Assembly: GCF_001905725.1 (NCBI RefSeq)
Contig: NZ_LIWB01000012.1
Location: forward strand, 186,001 to 250,000
Source of the DNA: Streptomyces sp. CB02400
Lineage (GTDB): Bacteria > Actinomycetota > Actinomycetes > Streptomycetales > Streptomycetaceae
Direction of reading: 5' to 3'
Length of the DNA: 64,000 nt
Shown here: positions 34,040 through 42,114 of the stretch, piece by piece
How the letters are laid out: the number at the start of each line of letters is the position of its first letter
Numbering within the stretch: position 1 is the stretch's first letter
Position numbers and translations under genes: made by a program
The notes under the pieces: generated by a model
The model's input: the letters and a program-made list of their open reading frames with translations, nothing else
Database searches by the model: none
Told to the model about the DNA's origin: nothing

Positions 34040-34639
34040 TCATGCCCGGCGCACGGGTTCTGCCACGGGCTTCTGTCCGCCGGTCAGGGCGGCGAGGGTG
34101 GCGTCCAGGTCGGCTGCCTTGGGCCGATTGTGGGGGAGCTTGGCGAGGATCCTGGCCATGCCGCAGGTGTTGGTCAAGGCGGAGAAGACCAGGCCGCCGG
34201 CGACGCCCGCGGACAGCCGGCGCGCCGCACTCCAGCGCTGTCCGGCGATCAGGCCGGTCAGGACGAGGGATCCGGCGACGAGGCGGACCTGGCGGTCCAT
34301 GGCCCAAGGGGAACGGGTGCCGGCGGGGCGGTGGATGTCGTGACCGAGCTGCGTCCAGGCGGTGGTGCCCCCGATGAGGGTGGCGGCGGTGATGCCCTGA
34401 TCGGCCAGACGCCGGCAGGCGGTCGCGGAGCGGGCGCCGGAGGCACACACCACGAGGAGACCGCCGCGACCGGCAGCGGTCTTCAGGGCGGGCAGGGCGG
34501 TGTCGAGGCGGTCGAGGGGGACGTTGTGGGCGCCGGGCAGGTGGCCGGAGGCGTATTCACCGGTGGTGCGCACGTCGATGACGGTCAGCTCGTGCAGGCG
34601 GGCGTTGACCTGGTCGGCGGTGAGGGCGGTGGGTATCAC
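34040..34639 (-). CDS. Rhodanese fused to a DUF2892 membrane domain
   Basis: A 199-residue protein starting at GTG 34639. Residues 5-100 form a rhodanese domain with D-V-R and the persulfide cysteine C65 in V-V-C-A-S-G-A-R-S. Residues about 115-170 hold two hydrophobic segments and a T-C-G-M motif typical of DUF2892. Such fusions carry sulfane sulfur near the membrane. It is divergent from the CstR-like gene and shares the operator at 34683-34699, so it should be induced by reactive sulfur species. Confidence 0.88.
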   Translation of the reverse strand: MIPTALTADQVNARLHELTVIDVRTTGEYASGHLPGAHNVPLDRLDTALPALKTAAGRGGLLVVCASGARSATACRRLADQGITAATLIGGTTAWTQLGHDIHRPAGTRSPWAMDRQVRLVAGSLVLTGLIAGQRWSAARRLSAGVAGGLVFSALTNTCGMARILAKLPHNRPKAADLDATLAALTGGQKPVAEPVRRA

Positions 34640-34682
34640 GGGGGATTTTCCTTTGCTCGGTTGGAGTTACCCCTTCGGTAAG

Positions 34683-34699
34683 GTACCCATGGGGGTATC
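34683..34699. promoter_or_regulatory. CstR-type operator 1
   Basis: GTACCCATGGGGGTATC, a nearly perfect palindrome, lies between the divergent rhodanese-DUF2892 gene and the CstR-like gene, directly before the Shine-Dalgarno of the latter. The same pattern occurs twice more upstream of the cstB-like operon, so it is a shared operator. Confidence 0.85.
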
Positions 34700-34716
34700 T
34701 CGAAGGAGTGTGGGTC

Positions 34717-34998
34717 GTGGAACTGGCGATGGCGGCTGAGGAACTGAAGACGGTGGTCAACCGGCTGCGCCGGGCGCAGGGCCAGATCGCCGGTGTGATC
34801 AAGATGATCGAGGAGGGGCGGGACTGCGAGGACGTGGTCACGCAGCTCGCGGCGGCGTCCCGGGCTCTCGACAAGGCGGGTTTCGCGATCATCGCCACCG
34901 GTCTGCAGCACTGCCTGACCGATGCGGACATGGCCGCTTCCGGTGACCGGGAGCAGATGCGTGCCCGGCTGGAAAAACTGTTCCTTTCCCTGGCCTGA
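34717..34998 (+). CDS. cstR: CstR-like persulfide-sensing repressor
   Basis: A 93-residue DUF156 (CsoR/RcnR) protein. GTG 34717 is chosen because AAGGAG ends eight bases upstream; the earlier GTG 34708 overlaps that site. Motif V-N-R-L-R-R-A-Q-G-Q-I-A-G-V marks the family. Cys37 and Cys66 are 29 residues apart, as in both CsoR and CstR. The histidine four residues before the second cysteine, needed for copper binding in CsoR, is a glycine here, and the gene sits among sulfur-transfer genes. A persulfide sensor is therefore far likelier than a copper sensor. Confidence 0.85.
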   Translation: MELAMAAEELKTVVNRLRRAQGQIAGVIKMIEEGRDCEDVVTQLAAASRALDKAGFAIIATGLQHCLTDADMAASGDREQMRARLEKLFLSLA

Positions 34999-35035
34999 GC
35001 CGTGGTGCCGCAGTACCGGATCGCCGCCTGACCCG

Positions 35036-35788
35036 TCAGGTGAGGGCGTCGATCAGCATGAGGGCGGCCACGGCCAGCAGCACGACGGCGAAGGCGCGCT
35101 GCAGGAGCGTGCCGGTGACCTTGACGGCCAGGCGCTTGCCGTCCCAGGCACCCAGGATCGCCGCCCCGGTGAAGGGGCCGATCACCGTCCAGTCGATGCC
35201 GACGGTGGTGGCGCCGCGGGTGGCCAGGGAGGCCAGCGAGTTCGCCGAGATGACCAGCAGACTGGTGCCGACGGCAGCCTGCATCTCGAACGCCAGCACC
35301 GTGACCAGGGCCGGGACGGCGAGGAAGCCTCCACCGACCCCGAGCAGTCCGGTCAGCGCGCCCAGCCCGGCGCCGGTGCCGGCTGCCTTGGCGGCCCTTG
35401 CTCCGCCGGCTGCCGAGCCGGTGTCGGCGTGGCCGGGGCGCAGCATTCTGACAGCGGCGAGTGCGGCGACGGCGGCGAACGCGACGGTCAGCACGGACTG
35501 GGGCAGGCGGGACGCGGCGGCTCCGGACGCGGCGGCGGGCAGGAGTCCGGCCGCGGCGAAGAGGGCGCCGGCTTTCCAGCGGACGTCGCCGGTGCGTGCA
35601 TGGGCGTACAGGGCGGTGAGCGAGGTGGCGGTGACGATGATCAGGGCGGCGGTGGTGGCGGCGGCCGGGGTGAAGCCGAGCAGGTAGACCAGTGCGGGTA
35701 CCGCCAGGACGCTGCCGCCCCCGCCGAGCACGCCGAGCGCGAGTCCGACCACGGCCCCGGCGATCAGGGCCAGGATCAGCGTACTCAC
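35036..35788 (-). CDS. tauE: TauE/SafE-family sulfite exporter
   Basis: A 250-residue membrane protein with about eight helices and the duplicated TauE core: G-V-L-G-G-G-G-S-V-L-A-V-P-A-L-V-Y near residue 20 and G-L-L-G-V-G-G-G-F-L-A-V-P-A-L-V near 150. It should export sulfite or thiosulfate-type anions produced by the persulfide dioxygenase. GTG 35788 overlaps the stop of the upstream rhodanese by four bases. It is the last gene of the cstB-like operon. Confidence 0.88.
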   Translation of the reverse strand: MSTLILALIAGAVVGLALGVLGGGGSVLAVPALVYLLGFTPAAATTAALIIVTATSLTALYAHARTGDVRWKAGALFAAAGLLPAAASGAAASRLPQSVLTVAFAAVAALAAVRMLRPGHADTGSAAGGARAAKAAGTGAGLGALTGLLGVGGGFLAVPALVTVLAFEMQAAVGTSLLVISANSLASLATRGATTVGIDWTVIGPFTGAAILGAWDGKRLAVKVTGTLLQRAFAVVLLAVAALMLIDALT

Positions 35789-36150
35789 GTCATGACACCG
35801 TCGCTGCCGCCCCGGCCACCGGTGACCGGCAGGCCCGCACGCGCCCACGCGGTCATGCCACCGGTGACGTCGGTGGCCTCGGCGCCGCGTCCGGCCAACA
35901 GCCTGGCTGCCTGCCGGGAACGGTGACCGGAGCGGCAGACCGTGACCACCGGCTTGCCCCGCGTGGCTTCCGGGAGCGATGCCCCGGCCATCAGGCGGGA
36001 GAGCGGCAGGTGCAGCGCGCCGGGCGCGTGCCCCGCGTTCCACTCCGGTGTTTCGCGGACGTCCAGCAGGACGGCCTCGCCGTCACTGGTCCGCTGATGG
36101 GCCTGCTGGGGGGTGAGGCGGCCGGGACCGCGGCCAAGAAGCGAGAACAT
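35785..36150 (-). CDS. Single-domain rhodanese
   Basis: A 121-residue rhodanese with L-L-D-V-R-E near residue 30 and the active cysteine C72 in V-C-R-S-G-H-R-S. It should accept sulfane sulfur and pass it to an acceptor thiol. It sits 39 bases after the cstB-like gene and overlaps tauE (GTGA), hence the middle gene of the operon. The C-terminus is Gly-rich and non-conserved. Confidence 0.9.
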   Translation of the reverse strand: MFSLLGRGPGRLTPQQAHQRTSDGEAVLLDVRETPEWNAGHAPGALHLPLSRLMAGASLPEATRGKPVVTVCRSGHRSRQAARLLAGRGAEATDVTGGMTAWARAGLPVTGGRGGSDGVMT

Positions 36151-36189
36151 CGTTCGATCACTTTCGTGCAGGTGGTGCGGAAGGGCGTG

Positions 36190-37566
36190 TCAGCCGGTGC
36201 CGTCGGGGCGGGAGAGGGGCAGCCCCGCCTCGGTGGCGGCGTCGAAGCCGTCGTCGACGGCGACCACGTCGCGGCCGGCGGCATCCAGCAGGGAGGCGGC
36301 GATCGCCGCGCGCATCCCGCCGGCACAGTGCACCCACACCGTCCCGGGCGGCACCTCGCCGAGGCGGCCGTGCAGCTCGTGGACGGGGATGTGGACCGAG
36401 CCGTCGATGTGGCCGCCTGCGCGCTCCGAGTCCCGGCGTACGTCCAGGACGACCACGTCGTCGCCGCGCTCGCGGACGTCGGCGAGGTCGGCGAAGCGGG
36501 CGCGGGGGAACGAGGCGAGCTGTTGGCCGGCGCGGACCCAGGCGGCCGGGTCGCCGGTGGCGGCGGCGGCCGGGCGGTCGATGCCCACCCGCGCGAGTTC
36601 CCGTTGCGCGTCGGCGATCTGCCGCGGGGTGTCGGCGAGCAGGGTGACGGGCTTGCCCCACGGGATCAGCCAGGCCAGGTAGGTGGCGAGTTTGCCCTCA
36701 CCCTCGAAGTTGAACGACCCGGCCACGTGCCCCTCGGCGAACGCCACGCGGCTGCGCAGGTCCACCACCCAGTCACCGGCGGCCAGCCGGGAGGCGATCT
36801 CCTCGGCGTCCGCACGCCTCGGCGGGGTGAGGTCGACCGGCGCGGGACCCGCGGCGTTGGCCGGGCCCATGTGCGCGTAGTAGGCGGGTACGTCGTCCAG
36901 CCCGGCCAGCATCTGTGCGACGAAGGTGTCCACGTCCAGGTTCAGCGCGTCGTTCGTCTCGCGCTCCTGGCCGATCGTGGTCGCGTCCCCCTCGGCCTGT
37001 GAGGAGGAGCAGAAGCTGCCGAAGCCGTGGGTGGGCAGCACCGGCACCTCGTCGTCCAGCTCGTCGGCCAGCCGGTGGGCGGAGGCGTGCTGGGCGCGGG
37101 CCAGCTCCTCGGTCAGCCGCGGCTCGACCAGGTCCGGACGGCCCACCGTGCCGATCAGCAGCGACCCGCCGGTGAACGCCGCCACACCGCGCCCGTCCTC
37201 GGTGAGGGCGTAGGAGGTGTGGTGGGGCGTGTGCCCGGGAGTGGCGATCGCGCGCAGCGCCAGGCCCTCGTCCACCGTCACGGTGTCGCCGTCGGCGACG
37301 GGGGTACGGGGGAAGGACACACGAGCCCCGGCCGGCACCAGGTACCGGGCGCCGGTGACGCGGGCCAGCTCCAGGCCGCCGGTGACGTAGTCGTTGTGCA
37401 CATGGGTCTCGGCCACGAGAGCGATGCGCACCCCGCGGCGGGCCGCTGCGGCGATGACCTGGTCGATGTCGCGCGGCGGGTCGACGACCACCGCGGCGTC
37501 GGGTCCGCCGGCCAGGTAGCTGCGGTTGCCCAGGCCCTCGAACTCCAGGGTGTCGACGAAGAACAC
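36190..37566 (-). CDS. cstB: CstB-like persulfide dioxygenase-rhodanese fusion
   Basis: A 458-residue protein from GTG 37566. Residues 1-240 are a metallo-beta-lactamase fold of ETHE1 type, with the non-haem iron motif T-H-V-H-N-D-Y (54-60) where Y replaces the last histidine, as in CstB. Residues about 260-345 form an inactive rhodanese domain (no cysteine). Residues about 365-458 are an active rhodanese with Cys414 in V-H-C-A-G-G. Such enzymes oxidise low-molecular-weight persulfides to thiosulfate or sulfite. Two CstR-type operators lie 25-77 bases upstream. Confidence 0.9.
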   Translation of the reverse strand: MFFVDTLEFEGLGNRSYLAGGPDAAVVVDPPRDIDQVIAAAARRGVRIALVAETHVHNDYVTGGLELARVTGARYLVPAGARVSFPRTPVADGDTVTVDEGLALRAIATPGHTPHHTSYALTEDGRGVAAFTGGSLLIGTVGRPDLVEPRLTEELARAQHASAHRLADELDDEVPVLPTHGFGSFCSSSQAEGDATTIGQERETNDALNLDVDTFVAQMLAGLDDVPAYYAHMGPANAAGPAPVDLTPPRRADAEEIASRLAAGDWVVDLRSRVAFAEGHVAGSFNFEGEGKLATYLAWLIPWGKPVTLLADTPRQIADAQRELARVGIDRPAAAATGDPAAWVRAGQQLASFPRARFADLADVRERGDDVVVLDVRRDSERAGGHIDGSVHIPVHELHGRLGEVPPGTVWVHCAGGMRAAIAASLLDAAGRDVVAVDDGFDAATEAGLPLSRPDGTG

Positions 37567-37590
37567 GGCTCACCACTCCTCTCGGACGAT

Positions 37591-37607
37591 GTACCCCGGG
37601 GGGTATC
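37591..37607. promoter_or_regulatory. CstR-type operator 2
   Basis: GTACCCCGGGGGGTATC, matching operator 1 at nearly every position, lies 25 bases before the cstB-like start. With operator 3 it forms a tandem pair, allowing cooperative repression. Confidence 0.88.
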
Positions 37608-37627
37608 TGACACCCACCCTAACAGCT

Positions 37628-37643
37628 ATACCCCAGGGGGTAT
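37628..37643. promoter_or_regulatory. CstR-type operator 3
   Basis: ATACCCCAGGGGGTAT, third copy of the palindrome, centred 37 bases upstream of operator 2 (about 3.5 helical turns). Confidence 0.88.
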
Positions 37644-37720
37644 TCCGCGCGGCTGGAAGACCTCTGCTCACAGCTCCGCCCGATGCCTCGGTGCAGTCGC
37701 TGGCCGTACTCGTCGGAAGT

Positions 37721-37900
37721 TCACCGCGAAGAGGCGGCCCCGGTTATGACGACGGAGACGTCGACCGGGCCTCGGACCTTGGTGCGGGTGGCTTCGGCCG
37801 CGAGGACCCGGCCGAAGCCCACCAGCACGGTCGGCTCGGCGGTGATCCCGTCGGTCGGTTCCAGCGAGCGCGGTGTGCGCGGCGCGGACCTGCCGCGCTT
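37721..37900 (-). pseudogene. Possible C-terminal gene remnant
   Basis: On the minus strand one frame reads L-E-P-T-D-G-I-T-A-E-P-T-V-L-V-G-F-G-R-V-L and then V-R-G-P-V-D-V-S-V-V-I-T-G to a TGA at 37721. It looks like a genuine protein end with good codon use but has no start. I do not recognise the parent family. It could equally be a very short unrecognised gene. Confidence 0.25.
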
Positions 37901-37901
37901 C

Positions 37902-38540
37902 CTACCACCTCCGGATGAGGCCGAGGTCGGTGGCGGTGGCGACGGCGGCGGTGCGCGAGTCGACGTCGAGCTTGGCGTAGATGCGGGCCAGATGGGACTT
38001 GACAGTGCCTTCGGTCAGGTGGAGGCGGTCGCCGACGGCCTGGTTGGACAGGCCGTCGGCGACCAGGGTGAGCACTTCGGTCTCGCGCCGGGTCAAGGTG
38101 CTGCCCGGTGTGCGCAGCCGGTTCATCAGCCGGTCCGCGACAGTGGGCGCCAGTGTGGTGCGTCCGGCGGCGGCGGTGCGGACGGCGGCGGCCAGGTCCT
38201 CGGGCGGGGCGTCTTTGAGGAGGTAGCCGGTGGCGCCGGCCTCGATGGCGGGCAGGGTGGCGGCGTCGGAGTCGTAGGTGGTGACGATCAGCACGCGGGG
38301 AGCTCCCGGCCGGGCGGTGATCCGGGCGGTCGCTTCGGCTCCGCCCATTCCCTTGCCGAACCGCAGGTCCAGCAGTACGACATCGATATCGCCTTCGGCG
38401 GCGCGGGTGACGGCGTCCTCGGCGGTGGCGGCCTCGGCCACGACGAGGAGGCCGGGTTCGGTTTCCAGTACGGCGCGCAGTCCGGCCCGTACGACGGGGT
38501 GGTCGTCGGCCAGGAGCAGACGGATGGGGGTGTCGGTCAC
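37902..38540 (-). CDS. NarL/LuxR-type response regulator
   Basis: A 212-residue regulator: receiver domain with D-D-H and phosphoacceptor in V-V-L-L-D-L-R-F, conserved T-T-Y and L-K-D-A. LuxR helix-turn-helix at the C-terminus (L-T-R-R-E-T-E-V-L-T-L-V-A-D-G-L, then E-G-T-V-K-S-H-L-A-R-I-Y-A-K-L). Its ATG overlaps the kinase stop by four bases. It probably controls the divergent ABC transporter genes at 39927-41695. Confidence 0.92.
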   Translation of the reverse strand: MTDTPIRLLLADDHPVVRAGLRAVLETEPGLLVVAEAATAEDAVTRAAEGDIDVVLLDLRFGKGMGGAEATARITARPGAPRVLIVTTYDSDAATLPAIEAGATGYLLKDAPPEDLAAAVRTAAAGRTTLAPTVADRLMNRLRTPGSTLTRRETEVLTLVADGLSNQAVGDRLHLTEGTVKSHLARIYAKLDVDSRTAAVATATDLGLIRRW

Positions 38541-39757
38541 GGGCGTGCCTCGGGCTCGGTCTCGGCTGGCGGGATGAGGGGCATCCGGGCGGCCAGGGCG
38601 GTGCCGTGGCCGGGGGCGGATCCGACGGTGAGAGTGCCTCCGAGGGCTTGGGCACGGGCGCGCATGGCGCCCAGCCCGAACCCGCCGGCCTCGGCGTCGG
38701 GGGCGGGCAGGCGGACGGGGTCGAAGCCGCGTCCGTCGTCGACGACGTCAAGGGCGACGTGGTCACCGAGGTGGCTGAGCGTGACCTCGGCGATGGTGGC
38801 CCCGGCGTGGCGGACGGTGTTCGCCAGGGCGGACTGGGCGATGCGCAGCAGCGCGACCTCCTGCGCGGTCGCAAGCGGTACGGGGTCGCCGGTGAGGTGG
38901 AAGCGTGCGGTGAGCCGGTGCCGGGCGGACGTGGTGGCGCACAGGCGTTCCAGGGCGCCGGCCAGGGTGGTGCCCTCCAGAGCGGGCGGGGTGAGGGCGG
39001 CGACGAAGCGACGGGCCTCGGCGAGGTTGTCCACGGCGGCCTGACGGGCCGACTCGACGTGGCGGGCGGCGGCGTCGGGCCGGCCGGGAAAGGCGCGCTC
39101 GGCGGCGCGCAGCAGCAACTGGATGCTGGACAGGCCCTGGGCGAGGGTGTCGTGGATCTCACGGGCCAGCCGCTCGCGCTCGGCGAGCACGCCCGCGTTG
39201 TGCTGGGCCCGGGCCAGGTCGGCACGGGTGGCGGTGAGCTCCTCGATCAGTCGCCTGCGCTGCTCGCTCTCCCGGTACAGGGCCTGGTAGCCCCACACCA
39301 CCGCGACGGCGACGGCGGCGCCGAGCACGGGACCGATCACCATGGCCGGGCCGAAGGAGCCGGTATGGGCGGCGAACCCGGCGATGGCCGCCACGGCGGT
39401 GGCGATCACCGCGGTCAGACCGGCGCGGCGGGGCAGCAGGTGGAGCTGGAGGAAGTACAGCGGGAACGCGACCCACACGGCGTCGGGTGTGAGGGCCAGC
39501 AGCGCCAGCCACACGGCGCCCACTGCGGCCAGCCACCAGGCGGCGGCCCGCCGCGAGGCCCGGATGCGGGGCAGGAGCGGCCCGGCGGCGTACACCAGGC
39601 CGCACGCCGCCGCCGCGGCGACGATCGGTCCGGCATGGGGCCGGCCGTCCGCCAGACCGCGGCCGGCGGTCAGGACGAGCAGGCCGATGATCAGCAGGTG
39701 CAGGCACCAGGCCAGGGCCCGGGTGGTCGGGGTCAGGGCAGGAGCAGCGGTGTTCAC
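38537..39757 (-). CDS. HisKA_3-type sensor histidine kinase
   Basis: A 406-residue kinase starting at GTG 39757. About five transmembrane helices occupy residues 15-175, followed by a short coiled coil and the dimerisation/phosphoacceptor motif E-R-E-R-L-A-R-E-I-H-D-T-L-A-Q-G. The HATPase has T-V-R-H-A-G-A and V-V-D-D-G-R-G-F-D and ends with G-G-F-G-L-G-A-M-R-A-R-A. No extracytoplasmic domain, so the signal is probably sensed in the membrane or through the ABC transporter. Paired with the NarL-type regulator. Confidence 0.9.
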   Translation of the reverse strand: MNTAAPALTPTTRALAWCLHLLIIGLLVLTAGRGLADGRPHAGPIVAAAAACGLVYAAGPLLPRIRASRRAAAWWLAAVGAVWLALLALTPDAVWVAFPLYFLQLHLLPRRAGLTAVIATAVAAIAGFAAHTGSFGPAMVIGPVLGAAVAVAVVWGYQALYRESEQRRRLIEELTATRADLARAQHNAGVLAERERLAREIHDTLAQGLSSIQLLLRAAERAFPGRPDAAARHVESARQAAVDNLAEARRFVAALTPPALEGTTLAGALERLCATTSARHRLTARFHLTGDPVPLATAQEVALLRIAQSALANTVRHAGATIAEVTLSHLGDHVALDVVDDGRGFDPVRLPAPDAEAGGFGLGAMRARAQALGGTLTVGSAPGHGTALAARMPLIPPAETEPEARP

Positions 39758-39800
39758 AGTGCGTCCCAGGTTACGAAGCCTGGTCTCCGTCGGCCTCCAT

Positions 39801-39830
39801 CGAAAGATAGAACCCGCGTGCCGTCTTTCG
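39801..39830. promoter_or_regulatory. Candidate response-regulator site in divergent promoter
   Basis: CGAAAGA and TCTTTCG form a 7-bp inverted repeat with 16 bases between them, in the 169-base gap between the kinase and the MacB-like permease. It is a plausible binding site for the neighbouring NarL-type regulator. Inference only. Confidence 0.35.
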
Positions 39831-39926
39831 GCCCGCGAAGTGCCGTCCTGAGCCGGACGCGCACACAGGGGGCCGTCGGCGACGGTGGAGGCGTACCGCT
39901 TCCCGCTGAAAGGACAGGCCGGGGCT

Positions 39927-41015
39927 GTGTTCGTCGCCTGGAGAGATCTGAAATTCGCCAAGGGGCGTTTCGCCCTGATGGGGACCGTCATCGTGCTGAT
40001 CACCCTGCTGGTCGGGCTGCTGTCCGGGCTGACGGCCGGACTGGGCCGGCAGAACACCTCCGCGATCACGGGACTGCCCGCCGACAAGATCGCCTTCCAG
40101 GCGCCCGGCGGCGGTCAGGACCCGTCGTACTCCGACTCCACCGTCACCGAAGCGCAGTGGCGGCAGTGGTCCGAGGCCCCCGGTGTCGAGAGCGCGGAAC
40201 CGCTGGGTATCACGACGACCAAGGCCACCGCCGGAGACAGGAGCACCGGAGTCTCCGCCTTCGGCATCGAGCCCGGCTCCCGTCTCACCCCGGACAGCGA
40301 CAAGATCAGCGACAGTGCGGTGGTGCTGTCCACCGCGGCCGCCGACGACCTCGGCGTGAAGGCCGGCGGCTCTCTCACCCTGGCCGGGGAGCGGCTGAAG
40401 GTGGCCGCCATCGAGGGCGATGCCTCCTTCAGTCACGTCCCGGTCGTCTGGACCAGCCTCGACGTCTGGCGGAAGGCCGCGCCGCCCGTCTCCGGCGGTG
40501 ACGGTCCGACCGCCACCGTCATCGCCCTGAACACCACCTCCGAGGCCGATGTGGCCGCCACCGACCACCAGGCCGGCACAAGGACGGTCCCCACCGGGGA
40601 CTCGCTGTCCGCGATCGGCTCCTACACCTCCGAGAACGGCTCCCTGCAGCTGATGCGCGGCTTCCTGTTCGCCATCTCCGCCCTCGTCATCGGGGCCTTC
40701 TTCACGGTGTGGACCGTCCAGCGCAGCGGCGACGTCGCCGTCCTCAAGGCCCTGGGCGCCTCCACCGCCGATCTCCTGAAGGACGCCCTCGGCCAGGCCG
40801 TCGTCCTGCTCGCCGGCGGCACCCTGCTCGGCACCGGCATCGCCGCCGCCCTGGGAGCACTCGTGGCCGGCTCGGCCGTTCCGTTCCTCCTCACTCCCGC
40901 CACCGTCCTGCTCCCGGCCGCCGTGATGATCCTCCTCGGCGCCCTCGGAGCCGCCCTGTCCATCCGCCGCATCACCTCCGTCGACCCGCTGACCGCTCTG
41001 GGGAGCGTCCGATGA
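39927..41015 (+). CDS. FtsX/MacB-like ABC transporter permease
   Basis: A 362-residue permease. One N-terminal helix (about 20-40), a large extracytoplasmic domain (about 45-250), then three helices near 260, 310 and 340: the FtsX/MacB topology. It ends R-R-I-T-S-V-D-P-L-T-A-L, typical of this class. GTG 39927 (first residues V-F-V-A-W-R-D-L) is chosen over the GTG at 39885 because family members start at this point. It overlaps the ATPase gene by four bases. Substrate unknown; paralogues remove antimicrobial peptides. Confidence 0.85.
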   Translation: MFVAWRDLKFAKGRFALMGTVIVLITLLVGLLSGLTAGLGRQNTSAITGLPADKIAFQAPGGGQDPSYSDSTVTEAQWRQWSEAPGVESAEPLGITTTKATAGDRSTGVSAFGIEPGSRLTPDSDKISDSAVVLSTAAADDLGVKAGGSLTLAGERLKVAAIEGDASFSHVPVVWTSLDVWRKAAPPVSGGDGPTATVIALNTTSEADVAATDHQAGTRTVPTGDSLSAIGSYTSENGSLQLMRGFLFAISALVIGAFFTVWTVQRSGDVAVLKALGASTADLLKDALGQAVVLLAGGTLLGTGIAAALGALVAGSAVPFLLTPATVLLPAAVMILLGALGAALSIRRITSVDPLTALGSVR

Positions 41016-41695
41016 GCCTGACCCTGACCGACATCACCCTCACCTACCCCGACGGCGAGGACCGCCTGACCGCGCTCGACCGGGTCGGCCTGGAGGTCCC
41101 CAAGGGCAGCCTGACCGCCGTGGTCGGCCCCTCCGGCTCGGGCAAGTCCAGCCTGCTGGCCGTCGCGGCCACCCTCATCACCCCGGACTCCGGCACTGTC
41201 ACCGTGGACGGCACCTCCACCACCGGCCTGAGCCGCGGTGAGCTGACCGCATTGCGCCGTCACAAGATCGGCATCGTCTTCCAGCAGCCCAACCTGCTGC
41301 CTTCCCTCACCGCCGCCGAGCAACTGCAGGTCATGGCCCAGATCGACGGCCGTAAGCCCCGCACCGCCCGGGGCCGGGCGATGGCACTTCTCGACGCGGT
41401 CGGCCTGGCCGGCCAGGCCGACCGGCGACCCCACCAGCTCTCCGGCGGACAGCGCCAGCGCGTCAACATCGCCCGCGCCCTGATGAACGACCCCACGGTC
41501 CTTCTGGTCGACGAACCCACCAGCGCCCTCGACCACGAACGAGGCACCGCCGTCATCGAGTTGATCACCCGCCTCACCCACCAGCAGGCCACCGCCACCG
41601 TCCTGGTCACCCACGACCGCACCCACCTCACCGCCGTCGACCGGATCGCCGAAGTACACGACGGACGCCTGCGCCTCCCGGCCGCAACCCGCTGA
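41012..41695 (+). CDS. ABC transporter ATP-binding protein (MacB/LolD type)
   Basis: A 227-residue nucleotide-binding protein with Walker A G-P-S-G-S-G-K-S-S, Q-loop F-Q-Q-P-N-L-L, signature L-S-G-G-Q-R-Q-R-V, Walker B V-L-L-V-D-E-P-T-S-A-L-D and H-loop V-T-H-D. The F-Q-Q-P-N-L-L-P-S-L-T-A form is typical of the LolD/MacB class, agreeing with the FtsX-type permease. Translationally coupled (ATGA) to that permease. The two-component system is divergently transcribed next door. Confidence 0.92.
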   Translation: MSLTLTDITLTYPDGEDRLTALDRVGLEVPKGSLTAVVGPSGSGKSSLLAVAATLITPDSGTVTVDGTSTTGLSRGELTALRRHKIGIVFQQPNLLPSLTAAEQLQVMAQIDGRKPRTARGRAMALLDAVGLAGQADRRPHQLSGGQRQRVNIARALMNDPTVLLVDEPTSALDHERGTAVIELITRLTHQQATATVLVTHDRTHLTAVDRIAEVHDGRLRLPAATR

Positions 41696-42114
41696 CCCGC
41701 ACAGCCAGCGAGCTGCCGCGCGGTCAGCGTCCGCCTCGGTGCCGGCGCACAAGCGGACGTGCACCACCTCGTACGGACGAGAGTGCACCCTCGCTGATGC
41801 ACCGACGGGCTGGGGCCGGGAGTCCGCCGTCGTCTGTTCAGGGGCGACGGAGGAAGCCCGGCATGCGCTGATCGTCATGGGGCCGGACGTGTTGGACGGG
41901 TTGAGCGCAGCAGTACCTGGGCTGGAGCCCTCGGCGGTTTCGAAGTACTGCCGCTGAGCACCGTCCTCCTTCGGACGGGCCGGTGTTCATCGCCCCCGTC
42001 CGCGCGGGTGAGCCGGAGCTGCTGCCCACACCTCGTTGCACGCAAGCGTGTTCGACATTACGGTCCATGTTTTTACAGTGCGGTCATCCAGGGTTCGAGA
42101 GGCACACGAGGCGC
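41696..42114. other. 419-base intergenic stretch before the GH43 gene
   Basis: No frame here has a recognisable motif. The last about 70 bases (42045-42095) are AT-rich for this genome and probably contain the xylosidase promoter. A 72-codon plus-strand frame (41739-41957) is open but looks like chance or a worn remnant. Confidence 0.4.

Noticed and set aside
34717..34998. Calling the small DUF156 protein a copper sensor (CsoR)
   Set aside because: The histidine of the Cys-His-Cys copper site is absent and every neighbour handles sulfur.
41739..41957. 72-codon frame upstream of the GH43 gene
   Set aside because: No recognisable family or start signal; possible remnant but not supportable.
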